Source of the DNA: an uncultured Lachnobacterium sp.
GTDB taxonomy: Bacteria; Bacillota; Clostridia; Lachnospirales; Lachnospiraceae
NCBI GenBank assembly: GCA_900546625.1
Contig: URDU01000049.1
Span: 1 to 13,302 of the forward strand
Reading direction: 5' to 3'
Length of the DNA: 13,302 nt
The notes under the pieces were generated by a model. It ran no database searches. It had not been told where the DNA came from and saw nothing but the letters and a program-made list of their open reading frames with translations. Positions 5,559 through 12,099 of the stretch are shown piece by piece (position 1 is the first letter of the stretch; the number at the start of each line of letters is the position of its first letter). A program made the translations under genes and the position numbers.

Positions 5559-6461
5559 CTATTTATTTGTGCTGTCTGCATCAATTACAGACTGAATCTG
5601 CTTCATAAGGGCATCATAGTTGTCCTTGTTATCAATTCCGCCGAGCATTGGTTCGCCTACAATATTGCCATTTCTGTCAACGAGTATAGTTGTTGGAAAT
5701 GCCATGATTTCTGAGGCATATTTACCGGCAGCACTAGAGGAGTCAATTGACAGATTACGATATTTGACACCCTGGCTTTCAAGAACAGAGGCAGCCTCTT
5801 TGATAGCTGTTTTATTGCCATCGAAGGTCTCAGTGTTGATGCCAACAACTTCTCCGCCCATTGATTTGATAGCATCATTTAATTCGTTAAGCTTGGATAA
5901 CTCAGCGACGCATGGTTTGCAGCCGGTAAACCAGAAATTGACGACTGTTACTGCATTACCGGAAAACAGGCTGTCATCTACCTTATTGCCATCAAAATCC
6001 TCACCGGAAAAATCACTGAATACAGATGAGGCTTTAGAGCTGTCCTTTTGGTTGTCGTTTGATGATTTACTTTTGTTTTCAAGCTCTGCTATCTGTTCCT
6101 CGATTTTTCGTATGGTTTCAATATCCTCATTAAGTGTTTTAAGCTCATCGTCTGTGAATGAATCCTTGTTTGATTCTACGGTGCCGGCAAGATAATCAGC
6201 ATAATTTCCGTTTGGATCAGCGTCGCTTTTATTCATCATGCCAAATGCTTTGTTCCACACATCAGCGTGATCTGCAAAAAGCTGATTTTCCTGCTGATAT
6301 AAATCATCAAGTTTGGAATCTGATTTGCCGGATGCTTCTGTGCCGGCTTCGGTCTGAGCGTTCTTAGAATCTGTGTTGGAAGCTTGCTTTCCACCGCATG
6401 CTGTAAGTGATAATGCTATGCAGAGTGTAAAAATAGAAATAAATGATAATTTGTTTTTCAT
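5559..6461 (-). CDS. TlpA/ResA-type thioredoxin lipoprotein
   Basis: The 300-residue protein starts with a lipoprotein signal peptide whose lipobox is LTAC, so Cys22 is the lipidated residue. A polar, partly coiled-coil linker rich in Glu, Asp and Lys follows to about residue 145, then a TlpA-like thioredoxin domain (about 148-297). The domain shows the redox motif Cys181-Lys-Pro-Cys184 in FWFTGCKPC and a cis-proline in AFPTTILV (Pro256). It would act on the outer face of the membrane, reducing or exchanging disulfides. It is the last gene of an operon with a Fe-S membrane protein, its probable electron donor, 42 bases upstream. A good AAGGAG precedes the ATG. The linker is unusually long for the family. 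The substrate is unknown; methionine sulfoxide reductase and exported disulfide proteins are both possible. Confidence 0.9.
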   Translation of the reverse strand: MKNKLSFISIFTLCIALSLTACGGKQASNTDSKNAQTEAGTEASGKSDSKLDDLYQQENQLFADHADVWNKAFGMMNKSDADPNGNYADYLAGTVESNKDSFTDDELKTLNEDIETIRKIEEQIAELENKSKSSNDNQKDSSKASSVFSDFSGEDFDGNKVDDSLFSGNAVTVVNFWFTGCKPCVAELSKLNELNDAIKSMGGEVVGINTETFDGNKTAIKEAASVLESQGVKYRNLSIDSSSAAGKYASEIMAFPTTILVDRNGNIVGEPMLGGIDNKDNYDALMKQIQSVIDADSTNK

Positions 6462-6503
6462 GAGTAATTTCTCCTTTAAAAATAATAGTAAAATGTTTAA
6501 TAG

Positions 6504-7400
6504 CTATCTGTTGTCATTTTTTTGACATGATTTTCCCATAAACCGGTAGCAGATGGCGTCCTTCGGACAGGCCTTTATGCAGGCACCGCAGCGTATGCAC
6601 TCGGGATGATCCGGTGTCTTACACACATCCACGTCCATCTTACATGCCTTTGAGCATTTACCGCATCCGACACATTTGCTGCTATCAACGGTGATTTTGA
6701 GAAGGCTGACCTTATTAAATAATGAGTAGATTGCTCCAAGCGGACAAATCCATTTACAGAAGGGCCTGTAAAATAAGATACTTAGTACAATTACTGCAAT
6801 TAAAATAATACACTTGAAGGAAAAAAGCTTTCCCAGTGCCGAACGGATAGCGGCATTTCCAATAGATAGCGGTATAGCACCCTCCAAAACACCCTGAGGA
6901 CAGAGGTATTTGCAGAAGAACGGGTCTCCCATTCCTATAGAGTTCGTTACAAGCATCGGAAGAAGTATAACGAAAACAATAAGAATGACATATTTTACGT
7001 ACCTAAGAGGCTTTAGCTTGGCTGTGGAAAATTTCTTTCCGGGGATTTTATGAAGTAAATCCTGAAACCATCCAAATGGGCACAAAAAACCACATATAAA
7101 TCTGCCGAGAGTCACACCGAGTAAAATAAAAAATCCGGTTATGTAGTATGAAAACTTAAATTTTGATGACCCGACGACTGCCTGAAATGCTCCTATTGGA
7201 CAGGCTCCTGTCGCGGCAGGGCAGGAGTAGCAGTTTAATCCGGGTACGCATACTGTTTTTGCATTGCCCTGATATATTTTACCCTTAAATAAATTTGGAA
7301 TATGAATATTGGTCAGCAGTGTTGCTGCCGCCTGTATCCATCCACGTATTTTTGCCAGTTTTTTTGATAGTAATTTCTTTTCCTTATCCAATTCCGACAC
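6504..7400 (-). CDS. NapH-like membrane protein with 4Fe-4S clusters
   Basis: The 298-residue protein has about four membrane helices (near 84-105, 135-153, 196-211 and a weaker one) with cysteine motifs of the NapH/NosR-like type: CGFLCP (103), CKYLCP (163) and CKWICP (215). An N-terminal cluster of cysteines (51-67) is also present. The C-terminus carries two ferredoxin clusters, CVGCGKCSKAC (243-253) and CIRCGACIKACP (268-279). Such proteins pass electrons from cytoplasmic donors through the membrane. Together with the adjacent TlpA lipoprotein, a transmembrane reductant relay is likely (inference). The start is the weakest point: GTG at 7400 overlaps the preceding gene by 17 bases, with GGAG only one base away. 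TTG at 7391 is an alternative. Translational coupling to the upstream peptide gene would explain the poor site. Confidence 0.88.
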   Translation of the reverse strand: MSELDKEKKLLSKKLAKIRGWIQAAATLLTNIHIPNLFKGKIYQGNAKTVCVPGLNCYSCPAATGACPIGAFQAVVGSSKFKFSYYITGFFILLGVTLGRFICGFLCPFGWFQDLLHKIPGKKFSTAKLKPLRYVKYVILIVFVILLPMLVTNSIGMGDPFFCKYLCPQGVLEGAIPLSIGNAAIRSALGKLFSFKCIILIAVIVLSILFYRPFCKWICPLGAIYSLFNKVSLLKITVDSSKCVGCGKCSKACKMDVDVCKTPDHPECIRCGACIKACPKDAICYRFMGKSCQKNDNR

Positions 7401-7527
7401 ACTCCAGACATAGTTTTATTGCTTTACCAAGCACTGTAGCCGCCTCACCTCGGACTGCACCATAGCTTATCATGGATACACCAAGGATAAGCAGAATGAT
7501 TTGACATGTTTTTTGGTATTTCAACAT
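7384..7527 (-). CDS. CD1871A-family CXXC motif peptide
   Basis: This 47-residue frame begins MLKYQKTCQI, continues with a membrane helix (about 9-24), and ends LCLECVGIG. The terminal CxxC followed by GIG is the hallmark of the small family named after Clostridioides difficile CD1871A. AGGAG lies a few bases upstream of the ATG, and a longer frame extending upstream has no such site. It is the first gene of the redox operon and overlaps the next gene. Its two cysteines, next to the membrane on the likely outer or interfacial side, could hand electrons between the Fe-S protein and the thioredoxin lipoprotein. That function is inferred from context; the family is uncharacterised as far as I know. 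Confidence 0.85.
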   Translation of the reverse strand: MLKYQKTCQIILLILGVSMISYGAVRGEAATVLGKAIKLCLECVGIG

Positions 7528-7553
7528 AATGTTGCTCCTTTTTTGTTGTATTG

Positions 7554-7582
7554 TTGACCAGCTGACTTTGGTATTATACAAT
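7554..7582 (+). promoter_or_regulatory. Promoter of second TCS operon
   Basis: TTGACC (7554-7559), 17 bp, TACAAT (7577-7582) is close to consensus on the plus strand. Transcription should start near 7589, about 33 bases before the TTG start of the regulator. The same stretch contains the minus-strand -10 element of the redox operon, so the two promoters overlap. Confidence 0.7.
7573..7578 (-). promoter_or_regulatory. -10 element of redox operon promoter
   Basis: On the minus strand, ATTATA at 7573-7578 reads TATAAT, about 45 bases before the CD1871A-like start codon. The -35 region at normal spacing reads CAATAA and is poor, which suggests dependence on an activator. The divergent response regulator is the obvious candidate, but I see no clear repeated binding site. 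Confidence 0.5.
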
Positions 7583-7621
7583 ATAGGTTGTAAAATTATT
7601 GTTAAGAAGCAGGAGAACATT

Positions 7622-8302
7622 TTGAGATTATTAATTGTTGAGGATGAGAAACAAATATGTGATATGGTTGCAAAGAGTCTGTATGCTGCCGGTTATGAGG
7701 TGGATACCTGTTATGATGGGAAAGAGGCTCTTGAATGTATACTGTCGGAGAATTATGATCTGATAGTTTTGGATTTGAATCTGCCGGGGATGGATGGCAT
7801 GGAGCTTCTTAAGGAGCTTAGAAAATACAATGATGAAACTAAGGTTTTGATATTATCTGCAAGAGGTCAGATTGCTGATAAGGTAGAGGGACTGGATGCA
7901 GGAGCAAATGATTACATGGAAAAACCATTCCATCTGCAGGAGCTTGAGGCACGTATCAGAAGCCTGACAAGAAGGAAATTTGTACAGAATGATATATGTC
8001 TTAAATGCGGAGAAATAAAGTTTGATACGATTAAGCGCGAGGCATATGCAAAGGGAGAGCCGGTTCCACTGACAAGAAAAGAGAATGGTATTTTGGAATA
8101 TTTACTTATCAATATAGGCAGACCGGTGAGCCAGGAGGAGCTGATAGAGCATGTGTGGGATGCCACAGCAGACAGCTTTAGCGGAGCAATCAGGGTACAT
8201 ATGTCTTCACTTAGAAAAAAGCTTAAGGCGAAGCTGGGCTATGATCCCATTCTGAACAAGGTAGGTGAAGGCTATAAAATACGGGAGGAGTCTGACAGAT
8301 GA
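7622..8302 (+). CDS. OmpR-family response regulator (second system)
   Basis: The start is taken as TTG at 7622 because AGGAG (7611-7615) lies six bases before it and the product then begins MRLLIVEDE, like other receivers. Longer upstream starts would add an unrelated 31-residue leader that crosses the promoter. The 226-residue protein has a receiver domain with Glu7/Asp8, phospho-acceptor Asp51 in IVLDLNLP, Ser79 and Lys101. The winged-helix domain shows LTRKENGILEYLL and HMSSLRKKL. It overlaps the kinase by four bases (ATGA). It is divergent from the redox operon and probably regulates it, which is an inference from layout. Confidence 0.95.
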   Translation: MRLLIVEDEKQICDMVAKSLYAAGYEVDTCYDGKEALECILSENYDLIVLDLNLPGMDGMELLKELRKYNDETKVLILSARGQIADKVEGLDAGANDYMEKPFHLQELEARIRSLTRRKFVQNDICLKCGEIKFDTIKREAYAKGEPVPLTRKENGILEYLLINIGRPVSQEELIEHVWDATADSFSGAIRVHMSSLRKKLKAKLGYDPILNKVGEGYKIREESDR

Positions 8303-9441
8303 AAAGAATGTCGTTACAGTGGAGACTTACGTGCATAACTACATTGTGTATTGCCATTATATGTGGCTGCCTGACTATATTTGTCTATAAAAATGGTGTG
8401 CATTACATTGATTCTCTGCAGGATGCGGTAGAGTCACAGGGGGATGAAAAAGGAAACAAATCAGATGAAATATATATCAGCATACCGGACGATAAGTGGG
8501 ATGAGTTTGCGGATCAATTTTCGGTCCAGGTGTACAATAATAAGGCTGACTATAAAAGAAACAGTCTGATAATCACTGTTTTGCTGGCACTTTTTGGAGG
8601 TGTTGTCACTTATTTTATAAGCGGGCATGCACTCAGACCAATCAGGGAGTTTTCCGATAAAATCGAAGAGGTGCAGGCCCAAAATCTGTCTGATTCAAGA
8701 ATAGAGGAAAACAATATTAAGGAACTGAATCAGCTTGGCATTTCTTACAATAAGATGCTTGAGCGCCTGTCGGAGGCATTTGAGATACAGAGACAGTTTA
8801 CTGCAAATGCAGCACATGAGCTGCGCACTCCATTAGCGTTAATGCAGGTACAGCTTGATTTATATAATTCTGCCTCTCACCCTGGGAATGATGCAGACAC
8901 TTTGCAGACCATAAAAATGGTTACGGAACAAAATGATAAATTAAACAGGATGGTAAAGACTCTTCTTGACATGAGTGAGCTTCAGACGGTGGGAAGAGAT
9001 GATAAAATTATATTGGATGCTATTGTTGAAGAGGTTTTGGCAGACCTTGAGCCTCTTGCCGTGGAAAAGAATATAAAGCTGATTGGAAAATGTGAGGATG
9101 CCACTATGATAGGCAGTGATATCCTTATTTACAGGCTTGTATACAATCTGGTTGAGAATGCCATCAAATATAATCATCCGCTCGGACAGGTTACAGTAAC
9201 CGCATATCAGAGAAACAAGCATGTTTATCTGTCTGTAGAAGATACGGGAAGCGGAATACCAAAGGAGCTTAGAGATAGAGTGTTTGAGCCGTTCTTTCGT
9301 GTGGATAAATCCAGAAGCCGGGAGCTGGGTGGCGTAGGACTCGGACTTGCTCTTGTCCATGAAATCGTTAGAGTCCATGATGGCAGTATTTGTATTAAAT
9401 CAGGCAAGACTGGAGGAACGATTTTTGAGGTGAAGTTTTAA
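8299..9441 (+). CDS. Sensor histidine kinase (partner of 7622 regulator)
   Basis: The 380-residue kinase has helices at about 9-30 and 88-108 enclosing a short extracytoplasmic loop of about 57 residues, then a HAMP segment (109-160). The HisKA domain has His173 in AAHELRTP, and the HATPase_c domain shows Asn283/Asn287 (VYNLVENA), DTGSGIP (315-321) and GGVGLGLAL (344-352). All catalytic motifs are intact. The loop is too small for a folded PAS-type sensor, so it probably senses within or at the membrane, or through a partner protein. The only cysteines in the N-terminal part lie in the first helix region (12, 17, 22, 24). A redox signal is possible given the divergent thiol-redox operon, but this is speculation. 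Confidence 0.95.
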   Translation: MKRMSLQWRLTCITTLCIAIICGCLTIFVYKNGVHYIDSLQDAVESQGDEKGNKSDEIYISIPDDKWDEFADQFSVQVYNNKADYKRNSLIITVLLALFGGVVTYFISGHALRPIREFSDKIEEVQAQNLSDSRIEENNIKELNQLGISYNKMLERLSEAFEIQRQFTANAAHELRTPLALMQVQLDLYNSASHPGNDADTLQTIKMVTEQNDKLNRMVKTLLDMSELQTVGRDDKIILDAIVEEVLADLEPLAVEKNIKLIGKCEDATMIGSDILIYRLVYNLVENAIKYNHPLGQVTVTAYQRNKHVYLSVEDTGSGIPKELRDRVFEPFFRVDKSRSRELGGVGLGLALVHEIVRVHDGSICIKSGKTGGTIFEVKF

Positions 9442-9809
9442 TGACTAAGGATGAATGGTACAGGCAGTTATTTGAGCGACTGGATAATTCCAAGTTCCGA
9501 AGCAGTTTTCACTTGAAGCAGAAGGATATTGATTACATAAATGAAAAAGGGTTGGACACAATAAGACAACATGCAAAGGATTTTATTGCAAAGAGAGAAG
9601 CTCCGGCATATATAGCAAATGATGGCAAACAGACACCAATGCGTGGTCATCCGGTATTTATTGCCCAGCATGCAACGGCAACATGCTGTAGGGGGTGCAT
9701 CCGAAAGTGGCATAAAATTCAGCCGGGCAAGGAACTAAGTCAGGTGCAGCAGGATTATCTTGTAGATGTAATTATGACATGGATTCAAAAAGAAATGGAT
9801 AGACACTGA
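9441..9809 (+). CDS. DUF4186 family protein
   Basis: The 122-residue soluble protein matches DUF4186 throughout: SKFRSSFHL near the start, then IRQHAKDFI, NDGKQTPMRGHPVFIAQHAT and CCRGCIRKWH. The family has no assigned function that I know. His77, the cluster Cys82-Cys83-Cys86, and His91 sit close together and could bind a metal. The start codon overlaps the kinase stop by one base (TAATG), so it is translated with the two-component system. It has no membrane segment and should be cytosolic. Being coupled to the kinase is worth noting, because the family also occurs alone. Confidence 0.88.
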   Translation: MTKDEWYRQLFERLDNSKFRSSFHLKQKDIDYINEKGLDTIRQHAKDFIAKREAPAYIANDGKQTPMRGHPVFIAQHATATCCRGCIRKWHKIQPGKELSQVQQDYLVDVIMTWIQKEMDRH

Positions 9810-9836
9810 TGGTAAAGTCAAAAGAAGGTGCTTAGA

Positions 9837-10055
9837 GTGGGATTATTTAAGAAAAAGACAGTTACAAAGACATATGATAAAGAGAATAAGAAACCGGTAA
9901 TTAAAGCGAGCATATGTAATGGAGAGCAGGTCGCAGGCTTTAAGGACATTCATACAGGTAAGATAGAAGAGGTTATGCTGATTAAAAATCAGGCAGACCT
10001 TGATATATTCAAGAAAATGTATGGAATAGATGGCAATATAGATAAGGAATATTAA
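9837..10055 (+). CDS. Conserved small protein, unknown function
   Basis: The start is taken as GTG at 9837, giving MGLFKKKTVTKTYD. AAGGTG lies about six bases upstream, and the alternative GTG at 9828 would sit inside that site. The 72-residue product has a lysine-rich N-terminus, a central KASICNGEQVAGFKDIHTG segment and ends near MYGIDGNIDKEY. I have seen very similar short proteins in Lachnospiraceae, where they are hypothetical or carry an unsupported aspartate dehydrogenase name. No catalytic motif is visible. It lies 27 bases after the DUF4186 gene and is probably the last gene of that transcript. Confidence 0.7.
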   Translation: MGLFKKKTVTKTYDKENKKPVIKASICNGEQVAGFKDIHTGKIEEVMLIKNQADLDIFKKMYGIDGNIDKEY

Positions 10056-10071
10056 AAATATAAAAAAGATA

Positions 10072-10100
10072 TTGACAAATCAAAATGAACGGCGTATATT
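10072..10100 (+). promoter_or_regulatory. Promoter of the TetR-type regulator
   Basis: TTGACA (10072-10077), 17 bp, TATATT (10095-10100) is nearly consensus. The expected start site, about 10107, falls at the first base of the palindromic operator, so the bound regulator would block initiation. Confidence 0.85.
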
Positions 10101-10106
10101 TTTAAC

Positions 10107-10121
10107 ATGAACAGTGTTCAT
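10107..10121. promoter_or_regulatory. TetR operator 1 (autoregulatory)
   Basis: ATGAACA-G-TGTTCAT is a perfect 15-bp palindrome around one central base. It overlaps the predicted start site of the regulator gene. A further half-site within CAAAATGAAC (10081-10090) lies in the promoter spacer. A near-identical palindrome occurs at 10765. Confidence 0.85.
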
Positions 10122-10165
10122 TTAACGAAATAACTAATGCTGCTACATTGGAGAGGAGTGAATTC

Positions 10166-10723
10166 GTGAACCATCTTGCAACCTCAAAAGAAGACATATT
10201 AGCTGCAAGCAGAGAGCTAATCAAAGAAAACGGATGGACTGCTGTAAGCATACGTGCTGTTGCATCCCGATGTTCTGTTTCGGCGGGGACAATCTACAAT
10301 TACTATGAATCCAAGTCAGATCTGCTTGGGGATACAATTGAGAGTATTTGGCGTGAAATCTTTTTTCACACTGAAGATGAGCAGGTCTTTAAAGATGTTG
10401 AGGCCTGTGTCTCATGGATTTATAAAAGACTGGAATATGGAAATGAGCAATTTCCGGGCTTCTTTTCTTTGCATTCGTTTGGATTTATGAAGGATGAAAA
10501 AACGGATGGAAAGAAGAAAATGTTGCAGACCTGGGAGCATATTCTTAATGGTTTGTGTGATATATTAAAGAATGATCCTAAGATTCGTTCAGATGTATTT
10601 GATGAAAAATTCACGGAAAAACAGTTTGCGGATATATTATTTTCTTTAATATTAGTATCAATGATTCGTCAGGATTATAATCCGTCTTCAATACTGATGT
10701 TGATTAATAAAACATTATATTAA
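10166..10723 (+). CDS. TetR-family transcriptional repressor
   Basis: The start is taken as GTG at 10166 because AGGAG (10154-10158) ends seven bases before it; an upstream TTG at 10148 would place this site inside the gene. The 185-residue protein has a TetR_N helix-turn-helix at about residues 8-55, ending in the typical SAGTIYNYYESKSDLL. The remaining C-terminal helices form the ligand and dimer domain, which has no recognisable specificity. Two matching palindromes, at its own start site and before the next operon, indicate that it represses itself and the membrane-protein genes downstream. The inducer is unknown. Confidence 0.92.
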   Translation: MNHLATSKEDILAASRELIKENGWTAVSIRAVASRCSVSAGTIYNYYESKSDLLGDTIESIWREIFFHTEDEQVFKDVEACVSWIYKRLEYGNEQFPGFFSLHSFGFMKDEKTDGKKKMLQTWEHILNGLCDILKNDPKIRSDVFDEKFTEKQFADILFSLILVSMIRQDYNPSSILMLINKTLY

Positions 10724-10756
10724 AATTCTCCCACATTAGAGTGTGGGAAAATTTTT
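10722..10756 (+). terminator. Terminator after the TetR gene
   Basis: CCCACA (10730-10735) pairs with TGTGGG (10742-10747) across a 6-base loop. The stem extends through one mismatch into an A-run/T-run and ends in TTTTT. It overlaps the stop codon and lies just before operator 2, separating the regulator from its target operon. Confidence 0.75.
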
Positions 10757-10764
10757 AAGACAAA

Positions 10765-10779
10765 ATGAACACTGTTCAC
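10765..10779. promoter_or_regulatory. TetR operator 2 (target operon)
   Basis: TGAACA-C-TGTTCA (10766-10778) matches the operator at 10107 except for the complemented central base and the outer position. The preceding CAAAATGAAC is identical to the half-site at 10081-10090. A clear -35/-10 pair is not obvious here; TTCACC (10775) with TATCTA (10797) at 16 bp is the best I find, and it overlaps the operator. Confidence 0.8.
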
Positions 10780-10821
10780 CCATACGTTTAAAGATGTATC
10801 TAAGTAGAAAGGATTTTTATT

Positions 10822-11487
10822 ATGCAGGCAATTGTAGAAACTTTATTTGACACCGTATATTTGTTTTCGGTAATCACAATCGGAATTTTAATGATTCGCA
10901 AAAGCAAAGGAAACCGTCAGTTTACCATGTTTGGAATTATGGCAGTTCTTTTAGGAAGTGGAGATGCATTCCATCTGGTTCCTCGTGCAATAGCGCTTTG
11001 TACAACCGGTCTTGAGAACTTTACTGTACAGTTGGGGTTAGGCAAGTGGATTACCTCTATCACCATGACTATTTTTTATGTCGTACTCTATCATATATGG
11101 CGTGAGCGTTATCAGATTAAAGGCTATAAAGCCACTACAGCAGCTGTTTATGGTCTTGCGGGATTAAGAATTGCTCTGTGTATGATGCCTCAGAATGCCT
11201 GGCTCAGTGCAGAAGCTCCGCTTTCCTGGGGAATTTACCGAAATATTCCGTTTGCACTGATGGGATTAATTATCATTGTTTTATTCTATAAAAGTGCAAA
11301 AGAAAATAATGATAGCTCCTTTAGTTGGATGTGGCTGACAATCGTCCTGAGCTTTGCATTCTATATTCCGGTTGTACTGTTGGCTGATGTAATTCCGATG
11401 ATCGGCATGCTGATGATTCCAAAAACCTGTGCGTATGTGTGGACAGTATTAATTGGCTACAAGGCAATGAAAAAAGAAATAGCTTAA
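10822..11487 (+). CDS. Seven-helix membrane protein, TetR-controlled
   Basis: This 221-residue protein has about seven membrane helices (near 8-24, 34-54, 74-92, 105-122, 141-156, 168-190 and 192-212). I recognise the pattern GNRQFTMFGIMAVLLGSGDAF followed by HLVPR from uncharacterised Firmicutes membrane proteins, but know no function. The conserved charged and polar residues within helix 2 (Asp48, His51, Arg55) could line a channel or a catalytic site. AAAGGA precedes the ATG by about nine bases. It is the first gene behind operator 2. By analogy with other TetR-controlled membrane proteins a role in efflux or membrane stress is possible, but it does not resemble any efflux family I can name. 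Confidence 0.75.
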   Translation: MQAIVETLFDTVYLFSVITIGILMIRKSKGNRQFTMFGIMAVLLGSGDAFHLVPRAIALCTTGLENFTVQLGLGKWITSITMTIFYVVLYHIWRERYQIKGYKATTAAVYGLAGLRIALCMMPQNAWLSAEAPLSWGIYRNIPFALMGLIIIVLFYKSAKENNDSSFSWMWLTIVLSFAFYIPVVLLADVIPMIGMLMIPKTCAYVWTVLIGYKAMKKEIA

Positions 11488-11553
11488 GATAATTATATTA
11501 TGGAAAACGAATCAGGTGAATGGAGTATTTAAGAGAGTATAGGGAGAACGCAG

Positions 11554-11994
11554 ATGAAAGATAAATTTTGTGTAAAGAAAAAAACATTGCTGCTGATTGC
11601 AGGCATTGTGTGGATGATAGCCGGTTTTAATGTTGCAAGGCTGGGAGTGCTGTCATATTTGAATATTGACAGAAAATGGTATATGTACATTATGTCAATA
11701 GTTGTATTTATTTTCTTTGGGATAATGTTTTTTAAGATGAGCCGGAAGCATACAAAGAGGATACTCGGATACGAGGATTATCGGCCATTCTGGCATTTTT
11801 TTGATTGGAAAGCATATTTAATTATGACCTGTATGATGAGTGGTGGAATCGGATTTAGGGCAGCAGGGATAATCCCGGAGAAATTTATTGCATTTTTTTA
11901 TTCCGGGCTGGGTCTGGCACTGGCATCAGCGGGAATTATTTTTACAAGAAATTATTTATTTTACAGTCAGTTGATTGAGAAAGAGCAGGATTAA
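11554..11994 (+). CDS. Four-helix membrane protein, unknown
   Basis: The 146-residue protein has membrane helices near 11-31, 43-61, 86-106 and 112-131, with a basic loop (61-76) between helices 2 and 3. Conserved-looking segments are AGFNVARLG in helix 1 and SGGIGFRAAGIIPEKF in helices 3-4, which gives an internal resemblance between the two halves. I do not recognise a named family. It lies 66 bases after the seven-helix protein with no terminator between them. AGGGAGA precedes the ATG by about seven bases, so it is probably in the same TetR-controlled transcript. Confidence 0.72.
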   Translation: MKDKFCVKKKTLLLIAGIVWMIAGFNVARLGVLSYLNIDRKWYMYIMSIVVFIFFGIMFFKMSRKHTKRILGYEDYRPFWHFFDWKAYLIMTCMMSGGIGFRAAGIIPEKFIAFFYSGLGLALASAGIIFTRNYLFYSQLIEKEQD

Positions 11995-12036
11995 TAATTA
12001 AAGAAAATAAATATAAACAACAGATTTCTGATGCTA

Positions 12037-12065
12037 TGGAAAGTAATAATTAAATTTGCTATAAT
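12037..12065 (+). promoter_or_regulatory. Promoter of the pyridoxamine kinase operon
   Basis: TGGAAA (12037-12042), 17 bp, TATAAT (12060-12065), with an extended -10 (TGCTATAAT). It gives a leader of about 28 bases before the ATG at 12100 and separates this pair from the TetR block. Confidence 0.7.
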
Positions 12066-12099
12066 AGTAGGAGATTTTAGAAAAGATGAAAGGCTAAAT

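Noticed and set aside
5620..6195. A 191-codon plus-strand frame opposite the thioredoxin lipoprotein gene
   Set aside because: It is rich in Ser and Leu as expected from the complement of a real gene, has no ribosome binding site, and the minus-strand frame has a clear lipobox and CxxC motif.
6512..6527. Short inverted repeat TGTCA/TGACA near the end of the Fe-S protein gene
   Set aside because: Only five base pairs around an all-T loop, inside the coding sequence; too weak for a terminator or operator.
7529..7621. An N-terminal extension of the second response regulator from ATG at 7529
   Set aside because: It would be translated across the promoter and adds 31 hydrophobic residues before a normal receiver start; TTG at 7622 has a proper ribosome binding site.
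8941..9378. A 145-codon minus-strand frame inside the second kinase gene
   Set aside because: It lies fully within the conserved kinase ATPase domain and shows no motif or ribosome binding site.
11500..11532. Ten-codon frame between the two TetR-controlled membrane genes
   Set aside because: No ribosome binding site and no feature beyond chance.
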